A stretch of DNA of 48,824 nt from JBHEMK01 sp046262635 (GTDB lineage: Bacteria; Actinomycetota; Thermoleophilia; Gaiellales; Gaiellaceae), in contig JBHEMK010000087.1 in assembly GCA_046262635.1 (NCBI GenBank), positions 1-48,824 of the forward strand, written 5' to 3'. Position numbers and translations under genes: made by a program. The notes beneath the pieces were generated by a model, which made no database searches, was not told where the DNA came from, and worked only from the letters and a program-made list of their open reading frames with translations. Shown piece by piece: positions 1 through 8,101 of the stretch. How positions within the stretch are numbered: the first letter of the stretch is position 1; each line of letters begins with the position of its first letter.

Positions 1-1
1 G

Positions 2-313
2 CTGAAGGCTGGGCGCCTGGCCAGTGAGGTCGAGCCGGCCGGTTTCGAGGCTCTGGCGGGTCTCGCGCCGCCGGTGCCCCGGCGCGCGTCGTCAAGCCGG
101 GACGAGGTCGCCGGACGGCGTCGCGCGAACGAGGAACGAAAGCAGAGGCAGCGTGATCTTGGCAGGAAGGCGAACGACCTCGAACGCCAGGCACGGGCTG
201 CTGAACAGGCTGCAGACCGTGCCGACCGAGCCGCCGTCGAGGCACATCGAGCCGCCGAGGAGATCAGACGTGCAGCGGCAAGGGCCGCCGAAGAGCTCGC
301 CGAGCTCGAGTGA
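2..313 (+). CDS. C-terminal end of an unidentified Ala/Glu/Arg-rich protein (5' truncated)
   Basis: The reading frame is open from the window edge to a TGA at 311-313, so only the last 103 residues are visible. From about residue 30 the chain is almost entirely Arg, Glu, Ala and Gln with heptad-like spacing (for example DLERQARAAEQAADRADRAA), which predicts a long charged alpha-helix or coiled coil. No catalytic motif is seen and the family is not recognisable from this tail. It converges on the ABC permease gene with a 5-base gap. Low-complexity composition makes it hard to exclude a chance frame, but the frame continues cleanly to the edge and the space is otherwise empty. Confidence 0.5.
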   Translation: MKAGRLASEVEPAGFEALAGLAPPVPRRASSSRDEVAGRRRANEERKQRQRDLGRKANDLERQARAAEQAADRADRAAVEAHRAAEEIRRAAARAAEELAELE

Positions 314-318
314 CGAAG

Positions 319-2886
319 CTACTCGTACTGGAGAGCCTGCAGGACGTTGAGCCTCGCTGCCCGGCGGGCCGGGAATACCGCGGCGACGATGCCGATGACG
401 ATCGTGGCGAGCACGAAGAGGACGAGCGAGCCCCACGGCAGCGTGTAGACGAGACCCTGGTCTTTCAGCGCCCGGATGATCAGCAGGCCGAGGAAGATCC
501 CGATCGCGATTCCGAGCACACCGCCGATCAGCGAGGTGACGATGCTCTCGTAGCGGATCATCCGCCGCACCTGTCGACGCGTCATGCCGACGGCGCGCAG
601 CATCCCGAGCTCACGTGTCCGCTCGAAGACCGTGAGCACAAGAGTGTTGACGATTCCGAACAGGCTGATCACGACTGACAGCGCGAGCAGGACGTAGAGG
701 AGGCTCAGAATCGAGTTGATCCCCTTCTCCTGGTTTTTCTTGAACTGCGACTGCGTCTGTACCTTGGCGTCGGGAAAACCCTTGAGAGCCGACTCGAGCG
801 CCTTCGTGTTCGCGGCGGAGACGCCGCCACGGACATCGACGAGCGTCATCAGGTCGGTCGGGCTCGGGTAAACGGAGTCGAACAGCGGCTCCGAGATCGT
901 CACCGTGCCAAACGGCGAGCCGCCGGTTGGGGGGTCGAAGATCCCCTTCACGCGCAGTTCGAGCACCCGACCTGAGGGGACTTCGAGGGCGACCGGCGAG
1001 CCGACCCTCAAGTGGTGGTCTTTCGCGTACTTCTTGCTGATGAACACGCCGTCGTGGCGGAGCTGCCCCGGCGTCGCCGCCGAGCCGTCGGCCCAGTCAA
1101 GCGCGATCACCCTGGTGATGCTCGGCTCGACCGCCGTGACGTTGATCGTCTTTCCGAGCAGCCGACCTGAACCTGCTCGGATCGGGGACACGACGGTGAC
1201 TCCCGGCGCCCGGTGGAGCGCCTCCGACGCCTGTGCGGTCAGCGGATCGAACCCGTTCGAGGACGTGAGCGCGTAGTCGCCGACGAACAACTTGTTCACT
1301 GCGTTCTCGAAGCCGCCGCGCAAGCCGGCGGCGAACACGGAGACGAACGTCACGAGCGCGAGCCCGATCATCAGCGCGGCCGCGGTCGACGCGGTCCGGC
1401 CGGGGTTCCGGATCGCGTTCTCCCGAGCCAGCCTGCCGGCGGCACCGCCGAGCCGCGTCCCCGGCCAGCCGAGCACCGACGCGAGCGGCCTGACGAGGGT
1501 CGGCGCGAAGATCGCAACGCCGATGAAAATCAGCAGCGCTCCCGCCCCGAGGGACAGCAGGTGCTGGACCGTCGAGAGTCCCTTCACGAAGGCTCCGATC
1601 CCGACCAGGAGCACCCCGAAGCCTGAGACGGCGGCGCCGCTGACCGGCGCGAAGCGGGCGAAGCGGGACGGCGGGAGCATCGAGCCCTCGCGCACCGCGG
1701 CGATGGGCGGCACCCGGGTCGCCCTGAAGGCAGGGCGCAGACTCGCGATGAGCGTGATCACGACGCCGACGATCAGGCTGACGGCGATCGTGCGGCCCGC
1801 GAAGATGGTCGAGCTCTTCGGCAGGTCAACGCCGACCGCGACGAAGACGGCGTTGAGGGCCTTCGCGAGTCCGAGCCCGGCGACGAGGCCGATCAGTGAG
1901 GCGACGACTCCGATCGCGAGCGCCTCGAGCAGCACCGACCAGAGCACCTGGCGGCGGGTCGCGCCGAGCGTCCGCAAGGTGGCGAACTCGCGCGTGCGCT
2001 GCGCGATCGTGATCGAGAGTGTGTTGGCGATCACGAACGAGCCGACGAAGAGCGCGACGCCGGCGAAGGCGAGCAGCGCCTTCTGCAGGAATCCGATGAA
2101 GGCAAGGCCCTTCTCGTCCTCCTTCACCTGCGCCTCGGTGGTCCGCACCTGTGCGGTCTGCGGTAAGAGCGGCGTGATCTCGGCCACGAGCGTCTGCTGC
2201 GAGACGCCGGGCTTGCCCGCAACACGGATCGCGTCGAGCTTTCCCACCTTGTCGAAGAGCCTCTGGGCGGTCGGAAGGTCGAAGAGAGCGAAGGTCGCAC
2301 CGCCGATCGAGGAGACGCCGGCGAACTTGGCGATGCCGCTGACCCTGAACGTCTGCACCGGGCCTCGGGCCGCGACGCCGATCCTGTCGCCGACCTTGTA
2401 GTGGTGCTTGTCCGCCGTACTCGTGTCGATCCCGACCTCGTCCGGGCCGTTCGGCCAGGAGCCCGCGGTCAGCCTGGTCGGGTTGAACTGCTGGTCGCTC
2501 CCCGCCTGGACGCTGAAGGCGAGGCCGGGCGCGCCGCCACTCGAGATTGTCTTGCCGTCTCGCCCGACGAACTTCGCCTGGTCGGCGATCGAGCCGGCCG
2601 CCGCACGGACGTCGGGAAGCTGCTGGACCCGCGAGAGGAGCGACGCCGGAAAGGCAGGGGTGCCGGACGCATTGTTGTTCTGGGCGCTCGTGAACGCTAC
2701 CTTGCCGCTGATCACCGCATCGGTGTTCTTGTACGAGCCGACGAAAATCGTGTCGAACGCGTTCTTGATCGTGTCCGTCAGGACGTACGTCCCGCTGATC
2801 ATGGCGACGCCGAGCACGATCGCGACTGCGGTGAGGGCGGAGCGCAGCTTCCGACCCGCCAGCCCCTTCAGAGCGACGCGAAGCAT
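319..2886 (-). CDS. ABC transporter permease, FtsX/MacB family, 855 aa with two FtsX domains
   Basis: Membrane subunit of an ABC exporter or lipoprotein/antibiotic-efflux type system. The N-terminus has one membrane segment (LTAVAIVLGVAMISGTYVL) followed by a large extracytoplasmic MacB-type core domain, then a first FtsX domain around residues 265-390 containing the typical TREFATLRTLGATRRQV motif, a middle region with further membrane segments, a second extracytoplasmic domain, and a C-terminal FtsX domain with TRELGMLRAVGMTRRQV. The length and duplicated FtsX layout are standard for actinobacterial members. The ATP-binding partner lies 3 bases upstream on the same strand, so the two form an operon. 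The substrate cannot be inferred. Start ATG at 2886. Confidence 0.95.
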   Translation of the reverse strand: MLRVALKGLAGRKLRSALTAVAIVLGVAMISGTYVLTDTIKNAFDTIFVGSYKNTDAVISGKVAFTSAQNNNASGTPAFPASLLSRVQQLPDVRAAAGSIADQAKFVGRDGKTISSGGAPGLAFSVQAGSDQQFNPTRLTAGSWPNGPDEVGIDTSTADKHHYKVGDRIGVAARGPVQTFRVSGIAKFAGVSSIGGATFALFDLPTAQRLFDKVGKLDAIRVAGKPGVSQQTLVAEITPLLPQTAQVRTTEAQVKEDEKGLAFIGFLQKALLAFAGVALFVGSFVIANTLSITIAQRTREFATLRTLGATRRQVLWSVLLEALAIGVVASLIGLVAGLGLAKALNAVFVAVGVDLPKSSTIFAGRTIAVSLIVGVVITLIASLRPAFRATRVPPIAAVREGSMLPPSRFARFAPVSGAAVSGFGVLLVGIGAFVKGLSTVQHLLSLGAGALLIFIGVAIFAPTLVRPLASVLGWPGTRLGGAAGRLARENAIRNPGRTASTAAALMIGLALVTFVSVFAAGLRGGFENAVNKLFVGDYALTSSNGFDPLTAQASEALHRAPGVTVVSPIRAGSGRLLGKTINVTAVEPSITRVIALDWADGSAATPGQLRHDGVFISKKYAKDHHLRVGSPVALEVPSGRVLELRVKGIFDPPTGGSPFGTVTISEPLFDSVYPSPTDLMTLVDVRGGVSAANTKALESALKGFPDAKVQTQSQFKKNQEKGINSILSLLYVLLALSVVISLFGIVNTLVLTVFERTRELGMLRAVGMTRRQVRRMIRYESIVTSLIGGVLGIAIGIFLGLLIIRALKDQGLVYTLPWGSLVLFVLATIVIGIVAAVFPARRAARLNVLQALQYE

Positions 2887-2889
2887 CCG

Positions 2890-3663
2890 CTACGCTGCGC
2901 CGAGCTCGTTCAGCACTGCGAGAACGTTCGCTGCACTCGCGCGCTCGTCGAGCTCACGGACGATCAGGCCGTCTGCGAGGAAGAGGATCCGGTCGGCGAT
3001 CGCGGCCGCGCGCGGATCGTGCGTGACCATCACGGTCGTCTGGCCGTAGGCGTCCACGGAGTCGCGCATCAACTCGAGGATCTCCTGGCTCGTTGCCGAG
3101 TCGAGGTTGCCGGTCGGCTCGTCGGCGAAGACGATCGTCGGCTTCGAGACGAGTGCGCGGGCGATCGCCACCCGCTGCTGCTGGCCGCCGGAGAGCTCGG
3201 CGGGACGGTGCGTGCGCCTGTCGCGGAGCCCGGTTTTCCCGAGCAGCTCCTCCAGCCAGGGCTTGCCCGGCTTCTCGCCGGCGATCGTCAGCGGCAGGAC
3301 GACGTTCTCCTCGGCGGTGAGCATCGGCAGCAGGTTGAAAAACTGGAAGACGAACCCGATGTGCCGGCGCCGGAGCTTCGTCAGGTCGGTGTCGCTCAGG
3401 GTCGTGATCTCCGTCCCGTCGATCGAGACTGTCCCCCCGGTCGGCATGTCGAGCCCGGCCAGGATGTGCATCAGGGTCGACTTTCCGGAGCCGGAGGGGC
3501 CCATCACGGCCGTGAGCCGACCGCGCGCGACATCCAGGGAGACGCCGCGGAGTGCGTGGACTGCGGTGTCACCCGCGCCGTAGTCGCGGGTGATCTCATG
3601 CGCGCGGACCGCGGGGCCCGTCCCTGTCGAAACAGCGGACGTCAACTCGGGTGCGGCGTCCAC
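2890..3663 (-). CDS. ABC transporter ATP-binding protein (MacB/LolD type)
   Basis: ATPase partner of the downstream FtsX permease. All nucleotide-binding motifs are present: Walker A GPSGSGKST, Q-loop FVFQFFNL, signature LSGGQQQRVAIARAL, Walker B IVFADEPTGNLDS and the switch His in VTHD. The EPTGNLDSATS stretch is typical of the MacB/LolD/FtsE subgroup. I chose GTG at 3663, giving 257 aa; an in-frame GTG at 3696 would add 11 residues and cannot be excluded. It is followed 3 bases later by the permease. The antiporter gene upstream ends at 3739 on the same strand, so read-through from it is possible. Confidence 0.93.
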   Translation of the reverse strand: MDAAPELTSAVSTGTGPAVRAHEITRDYGAGDTAVHALRGVSLDVARGRLTAVMGPSGSGKSTLMHILAGLDMPTGGTVSIDGTEITTLSDTDLTKLRRRHIGFVFQFFNLLPMLTAEENVVLPLTIAGEKPGKPWLEELLGKTGLRDRRTHRPAELSGGQQQRVAIARALVSKPTIVFADEPTGNLDSATSQEILELMRDSVDAYGQTTVMVTHDPRAAAIADRILFLADGLIVRELDERASAANVLAVLNELGAA

Positions 3664-3738
3664 GGGCCCAGTCTGACGAGGGCGGTTGTGGCGCACAAGC
3701 CGGTAGTCGCCAGGGCCGGCGGGTCGGGCAGCCGTACC

Positions 3739-4785
3739 TCAGCGGTCGCCGGCGAAGAAGAAGCCGCCGACGATGGCCGCGTACACCCCGATCAGCAGCG
3801 CGCCTTCCCAGCGGCGCGCACGGCCGTCACGGACCACGAACCCGACGAAGGCTGCGGCCCCGCCCATGCCGGCGACCTCCTCCCAGCGGAACGACAGCGG
3901 CAGTGGTTGGGCGAAGAGAAGCGAGATGAGCATGACGGCTGGCACCACGAGCAGCCCGACCTGGGCGCTCGAGGAGATCGCGATCTCCGTCGCGAGCTTC
4001 ATCTTGCCGCGATGGGCGATGACCACGGCCCCTCCATGCTCGGCAGCGTTGCCGACGATCGCGACGATGACGGCGGAGATGAAGAATTCGGAGAGGCCTG
4101 CAGCGTGTGCGAACGCGTCGAGTGAGTGGACGAGGATCTCGCTGACGAGCGCCGTCGCCACGGTCGCTGCGGCCAGGACCCCCAACGAGAGGAGGAGGCT
4201 CCAGCCGTCGGCGGCAGGCTCGTGGTCGCTCTCCGCGTGCTGGTGGCTGTGCCTGCGCAGTGACCGGGTCGTCATGGCGAGATAGAGCGCAAGAAGCACG
4301 ACGGCCGCCGGGATGGACGCGAGCACCAGGGAGTGGCGTTCGGGATTTCCTTGAAAGCCCGGCACGGCAGGCACGAGGAAGATGAGGACTGCGACGACGA
4401 CCAAGCCGAGCTGCTCCAGCAGGGAGCGCCGGTCAAGCGACGCGTTCCCGCCGACCACCAGCGCGAGGCCGAGCACGAGGAGGATGTTCGAGACGATCGA
4501 TCCGGCGAGCGAGCCTCGGACAACATTCGGCAACCCGCCTGCGACTGCGACGAGGCCGATGATCAGTTCCGGCGCATTGCCAAAGCTCGCGTTCAGGAAG
4601 CCGCCGACACCGGGCCCGGTGTGCTCCGCCGCGTGCTCGGTCGCCTCGCCGATCAGCCAGGCGAGCGGGACGAGCGCGACTGCCGCAAACACAAAGAGGG
4701 CCGTCTTGCCCGGGTGCGCGAGCAGGTCGACGAGGATCGTGGCGGGCGCCAGGGCGAGGGACGCCCAGAGGAGCTTCCGGGCCAC
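3739..4785 (-). CDS. Ca2+/H+ antiporter, CaCA/CAX family
   Basis: A 348-residue, strongly hydrophobic protein with about eleven membrane segments. Two alpha-repeat motifs of the cation/proton exchanger family are visible: FLNASFGNAPELIIGLVA near residue 70 and IVAIVGNAAEHGGAVVIA near residue 240, each with the conserved Glu used for cation binding. A short His/Glu/Asp-rich stretch (RRHSHQHAESDHE) lies in the central cytoplasmic loop, as in many CAX proteins. It is expected to expel Ca2+ in exchange for protons. The open frame extends far upstream of 4785, but similarity begins at the GTG (VARKLLWASL), which also has a -10-like box 7 bases upstream and no Shine-Dalgarno. Confidence 0.92.
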   Translation of the reverse strand: MARKLLWASLALAPATILVDLLAHPGKTALFVFAAVALVPLAWLIGEATEHAAEHTGPGVGGFLNASFGNAPELIIGLVAVAGGLPNVVRGSLAGSIVSNILLVLGLALVVGGNASLDRRSLLEQLGLVVVAVLIFLVPAVPGFQGNPERHSLVLASIPAAVVLLALYLAMTTRSLRRHSHQHAESDHEPAADGWSLLLSLGVLAAATVATALVSEILVHSLDAFAHAAGLSEFFISAVIVAIVGNAAEHGGAVVIAHRGKMKLATEIAISSSAQVGLLVVPAVMLISLLFAQPLPLSFRWEEVAGMGGAAAFVGFVVRDGRARRWEGALLIGVYAAIVGGFFFAGDR

Positions 4786-4805
4786 GGGCGGTAGCCTAAC
4801 GAGCG
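4786..4805. promoter_or_regulatory. 20-bp divergent promoter with one shared symmetric -10 element, predicted leaderless both ways
   Basis: Only 20 bases separate the GTG starts of the antiporter (minus) and the HAD gene (plus). The 7-mer TAGCCTA at 4792-4798 reads TAGCCT on the plus strand (8 bases before GTG 4806) and TAGGCT on the minus strand (7 bases before GTG 4785). Both match the TANNNT -10 pattern at the spacing expected when transcription starts at or near the start codon. There is no room for a leader or ribosome-binding site. No good -35 boxes are seen. Confidence 0.5.
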
Positions 4806-5513
4806 GTGCTCGAGGCGATCCTCTTCGACTGGGGCGACACCCTGATGCGGTGGGAGTGGGACGAAGCCCTGATCGAAGCGGGCCATCGTGCGGGGCTCCA
4901 GTCGATCGGCCGCGAGCGCCTGCCGGCCCTGACCGAGCGCTTCGCCGAGGCGTACCTGCCGCTGCTGAATGCGCCGGGAGTGCTCGAGGAGGTCGAGTAT
5001 CCCGGCCTCGTTCGCAACGTGCTCGGCGACGTTGGGATCGATGTTTCCGGCGAGGAGCTCGCGTGCTTCCTCGAGGCGGAGCACGCCGCCTGGGAGCCCG
5101 CCCGCATGCTCGCGTCAACGACCCACTCGCTGCTCGAGACGCTGCGGGAGCGTGGGTTCGGACTCGGGCTCGTCTCGAACGCGATCGACCCGGCCTGGCT
5201 GCTGCACCGGGACCTGGGGCAGCAGGGGATCGCTCAGCGCCTCGACGTCGCCGTCTTCTCCTCGGAGGTTGGCTGGCGCAAGCCGCACCCGGTGATCTTC
5301 GAGCGCGCGCTCGAGCAACTCGGGGTCGCACCCGAGCGAGCGCTCTTCGTCGGCGACCGCCTCTACGAGGACGTGCACGGCGCCCGCCGGCTCGGGATGA
5401 CGACGGTGCAGGCGCTCTGGTTCCGGGCCGACGACGATCTCGACGGGGCGGAGGCCGACTTTCAGGCCTTTACCCAGATGGACATCGTGAACATCGTCAA
5501 GCGATTGTCATAG
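4806..5513 (+). CDS. HAD-superfamily hydrolase, 235 aa
   Basis: Haloacid-dehalogenase-fold hydrolase, probably a small-molecule phosphatase. Motif I is LFDWGDTL (nucleophile Asp; note Gly rather than Asp two residues later, a common variant), motif II is LVSNAID, motif III has the Lys in GWRKPHPVIFERAL, and motif IV is FVGDRLYEDVHGAR. The helical cap region lies between motifs I and II (about residues 20-100), as in subfamily I enzymes. Start GTG at 4806 places motif I at residue 7, as usual. It is transcribed divergently from the antiporter and seems to be a single gene. The substrate is unknown. Confidence 0.9.
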   Translation: MLEAILFDWGDTLMRWEWDEALIEAGHRAGLQSIGRERLPALTERFAEAYLPLLNAPGVLEEVEYPGLVRNVLGDVGIDVSGEELACFLEAEHAAWEPARMLASTTHSLLETLRERGFGLGLVSNAIDPAWLLHRDLGQQGIAQRLDVAVFSSEVGWRKPHPVIFERALEQLGVAPERALFVGDRLYEDVHGARRLGMTTVQALWFRADDDLDGAEADFQAFTQMDIVNIVKRLS

Positions 5514-5726
5514 CCGCGCAATTTTTCTGATCCGACTGGTCGGGGCGACCAAGTCGAGGCGAGGATCGTCGACCGACGCGGGGTCGGTCCCGCGACGCTG
5601 GTCGACATCGGTCGCGTCTCCAGGCCCCGCTACGACGCCTCGCTCGTCGAGCCAGAGATGATCCGCGCTGACCCGATGCCGTTCCGCCGTTTCGCGACGG
5701 CGCGGCCGAAGGAGAATCCCTGCTAA
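5514..5726 (+). pseudogene. Possible start-less coding remnant following the HAD gene
   Basis: This stretch continues in the same frame as the HAD gene after its TAG stop and stays open for 70 codons to a TAA at 5724-5726. Third-position GC is about 90 percent and the translation looks protein-like (VEARIVDRRGVGPATLVDIG ... MPFRRFATARPKENP), but there is no plausible start codon near its beginning and I do not recognise it. It may be the 3' end of a deleted gene or chance openness in high-GC DNA. Nothing else coding is seen between 5514 and 5813. Confidence 0.22.
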
Positions 5727-5776
5727 ATCAGGAGCTTGGCGTTTCTCCAACCTGAAAATCGGCGAAATGTCAAGTC

Positions 5777-5805
5777 TTGCGAGCGTCGCTCGGTATCCCC
5801 ACAAT
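5777..5805 (+). promoter_or_regulatory. Candidate promoter of the Cys-rich protein gene
   Basis: TTGCGA at 5777-5782 and CACAAT at 5800-5805 are separated by 17 bases and match the -35 and -10 consensus at four of six positions each. The -10 box ends 8 bases before the ATG at 5814, so the mRNA would have almost no leader. A box with the identical CACAAT sequence and 17-base spacing precedes the molybdenum hydroxylase operon at 45504-45532. Confidence 0.45.
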
Positions 5806-5813
5806 CTCTTGCA

Positions 5814-6242
5814 ATGGATACCGTGCCCCAGCGTCCTGAGACGCTGACCGAGCTCCCGCTCCATCCACAGGACGAAGTGGAGTGCCGTCGCTGCGAGGTG
5901 CACTGCGACAAGATCGTCTACCCATCCGCCTGCCTCGAGCGCTCGTGTCCGTTCGTCTACGCCTACGAGGAGCACGGCCACACCTATATGGGCTGCATGC
6001 AGAAGATCTTCTGGGTCGAGATCGACCTGCAAAAGCTCCGGGCTGCAAACCGGCGGCGGGACGGCTTCGGCGCCGTCAAGGCCTTTAGAAAGCCTTTGCC
6101 GATGTGCCGGTCGGAGGTCGAACCGTGCTACGAGTGCCGCGGCGGCGAGCTCGGATGCGTCAATCCCGAGTTCCACGAGCTGCCGGCAGGCTCGCCGACC
6201 TTCCGCGTGATCGCGCGTCTGACCGACGACCAGCCGAGCTAG
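5814..6242 (+). CDS. Uncharacterised small protein with ten cysteines
   Basis: A 142-residue soluble protein with Cys at positions 24, 27, 31, 40, 45, 61, 98, 105, 108 and 115, arranged as CxxCxxxC, a middle group, and a C-terminal CxxxxxxCxxC group. This suggests binding of zinc or an iron-sulfur cluster, or a redox role; it is not a standard ferredoxin or zinc ribbon. There is no signal peptide or membrane segment. The middle region (HGHTYMGCMQKIFWVEIDL) and the C-terminal ECRGGELGCVNPEF look well ordered. I chose ATG 5814 over an in-frame ATG at 5736 because a promoter-like pair ends 8 bases before it. The function is not known to me. Confidence 0.75.
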   Translation: MDTVPQRPETLTELPLHPQDEVECRRCEVHCDKIVYPSACLERSCPFVYAYEEHGHTYMGCMQKIFWVEIDLQKLRAANRRRDGFGAVKAFRKPLPMCRSEVEPCYECRGGELGCVNPEFHELPAGSPTFRVIARLTDDQPS

Positions 6243-7241
6243 CCTCCGGCACCCGGAGCAGCGCGAGCGCCCGGCGAGCCGCGCGAGCGCAAGCGGCGAA
6301 GGCGACGCGCCGCGAGCTCACGTTGACGAGCGCGGCGAACAGCATCGGCACGGTCGCCGTCGTCACCCCGAGCGCCGTCTGCTGGAAGCCGATTGCGGCG
6401 CCGCTTCGCCCCGAGCATGCGGGCTCGGCACGGCGGTGAACGACAGGCCGTTTCAGCTCACGCCGAACCCGCCCACAAGCAGGAGCGCGGGCAGGACCAC
6501 CGCCAGCGGCGCGTCCACGACCGTGGCCACGAGCCACGGTCGCGGCGAGACCGAAGCCGAGCAGCTGGAGTGGTGCGATCCGCGCGCGAATCAGGTCGCA
6601 CCAGCGGCCGGCGGCGATGCTCGAGACGGTCCGAGAACATGAGCGCCGGCAGAGAACGCCTGCGGCCGCGCCGGCAGACATGCCCCCGCTCATGCAGGAA
6701 GAGAACGAGAATCCGGGTCACGGCAATCTGCGCGACGCAGTAGAGCGCCGACGCGCCGGCGAGACTCCACATGGCCTTGTCCCGCTGGGGCGGAGCCTCG
6801 GTCGGCGCTCGCGCCTCCGAGCGGCGTTGCCGTCTGGCGGATCGAGTGCGAGGCCCCGCTCGGCCCTCCCGAATCAGCCCATCACCGCTCGGCCGCTCGC
6901 GGCGCTCACGCTCGCGCCGGACACACCGGCCGCTACGAGACCCGGCGGTGAGGCCGCCGAAGCCCCGGTTGAGCCCGTCGCCGCGAGTGCGACCGCCGCT
7001 GCGTCGAGACTGGTGACCAGCACGGCGCACTCGCCGACCGGATCGGCGGCCAGCCCCCACGGTAGGAGCATCGGCAGCAACCCGATCGCGACCGCGGCCA
7101 GCACGACGCCGGTCTCGCCGAGGGTCAGTCGGTTGCTCGAGCGCAGCGCGGGCGCAAGCGCGGGCAAGGCGATCGCGCCGCCGAGAAGGTCGTCTGGGCG
7201 AGCCTCCCGACGGCGAGGACGATCCAGCGGTAACGGCTCAC
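6243..7241 (-). pseudogene. Decayed MFS transporter gene (multiple frameshifts and two TGA-for-Trp stops)
   Basis: Pieces of one major-facilitator protein can be read in order across all three minus-strand frames. GTG at 7241 starts SRYRWIVLAVGRLAQTTFSA; after a shift near 7175 come IALPALAPALRSSNRLTLGE and MLLPWGLAADPVGE; GRAVMG is followed by TGA at 6874-6876 where Trp is expected, then FGRAERGLAL; a shift near 6845 gives IRQTATPLGGA and SLAGASALYCVAQIAVTRIL; a shift near 6680 gives MSAGAAAGV; a shift near 6535 gives VVDAPLAVVLPALLLVGGFG, a second TGA for Trp at 6453-6455, and NGLSFTAV; a last shift near 6415 gives GAAIGFQQTALGVTTATVPM. The start overlaps the nfo stop by four bases, so it was once the third gene of that operon. 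Confidence 0.8.
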
Positions 7242-8092
7242 GCCTCGCTCCAGCGGGCGTGCAGGTCTTTCGTCCGCTGGACTTGCGCGGCGTCCGGGCC
7301 GTGGCCGTCCGGGCCGGCGGTCTCGAGCACCGCCGGGAGATCCTGCAGTCTCGGATGGCCGAGGAAGACGCCGAGCTCATCGCCGAGCACGCCCTCGCCG
7401 ACGTTTTCGTGGCGGTCGCGGTTCGAGCCGAGCGGCGCCTGGGAGTCGTTCACGTGCAGCGCACGCAGCCGGTCGAGGCCGATCGAGCCGTCCAGTTCCT
7501 CGATCACCGCGTCCAGCGCAGCCCGGTCGGTGACGTCGACGCCCGAAACGTACAGGTGGCACGAGTCGAGGCAGACGCCGAGCATCGGGTGCCGGTCGAG
7601 CCGCTCGAAGAGAGTCGCCAGCTCGTCGATCGAGCGTCCGATCGTGCCGCCTGCGCCTGCCGAGTTCTCCATCAAGAGCCAGGTCGTCTGACCGCAGAGC
7701 TCGAGCACCTGCTCCATCGCCGGCAAGACGCGCTCGAGCCCCTTCTCGAGTCCTGCCCCCAGATGCGAACCAACGTGGAAGACGACGGCGTCGGCACCGA
7801 TCCCGCAGGCGACTTCCATCGTCGATCGCATCGCGGCGACCGACTTCTCGTAGACGTCGTCTTTCGGGGCCGCCAGGTTGCAGAGGTAGAGCGCGTGGCA
7901 GAGGACGCCGCCGATCCCGGCCTGAGCGCGTCGCTCCCGGAAGCGCTGGAGGTTCGCCGGATCGTGCCTGGTCGCCCGCCACATCCGCGGGCTCTGCGTG
8001 AAGATCTGCATCGACTCGCAGCCAAGCTTCTCGGCCCGGTCGATGGCCGTGTGGATGCCACCGGCGGAGGAGACGTGGGCGCCGATTTGCAC
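7238..8092 (-). CDS. nfo: Deoxyribonuclease IV (AP endonuclease, endonuclease IV family)
   Basis: Cuts DNA 5' to abasic sites in base excision repair using three zinc ions. The 284-residue TIM barrel has every ligand motif of the family: CHALYL, FHVGSH, LMENSAG, CLDSCHLY, LHVNDSQ, NRDRHENVGEG and VLETAG, and starts with the typical MQIGAHVSSAGG. It lies 9 bases downstream of an AlkZ/YcaQ-like DNA glycosylase on the same strand, which gives a ready-made glycosylase plus AP-endonuclease repair pair. A decayed MFS gene once followed in the same operon. Start ATG 8092. Confidence 0.96.
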   Translation of the reverse strand: MQIGAHVSSAGGIHTAIDRAEKLGCESMQIFTQSPRMWRATRHDPANLQRFRERRAQAGIGGVLCHALYLCNLAAPKDDVYEKSVAAMRSTMEVACGIGADAVVFHVGSHLGAGLEKGLERVLPAMEQVLELCGQTTWLLMENSAGAGGTIGRSIDELATLFERLDRHPMLGVCLDSCHLYVSGVDVTDRAALDAVIEELDGSIGLDRLRALHVNDSQAPLGSNRDRHENVGEGVLGDELGVFLGHPRLQDLPAVLETAGPDGHGPDAAQVQRTKDLHARWSEA

Positions 8093-8101
8093 GGAGCGAC
8101 G

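Noticed and set aside
1292..2401. Long open frames opposite the ABC permease and many other genes (for example 2401-4125, 6617-9493, 19324-21417 on the plus strand)
   Set aside because: They are Arg/Pro/Ala-rich mirror frames of clear genes caused by high GC; none shows a family motif.
5508..6176. 222-codon minus-strand frame over the Cys-rich gene
   Set aside because: The plus-strand frame has ordered Cys motifs and a promoter; the minus-strand translation shows no motif.
6453..6876. TGA read as Trp or selenocysteine in the MFS gene
   Set aside because: The gene also has several frameshifts, intact TGG codons occur in the same gene, and TGA is the normal stop throughout the window, so decay is the simpler reading.
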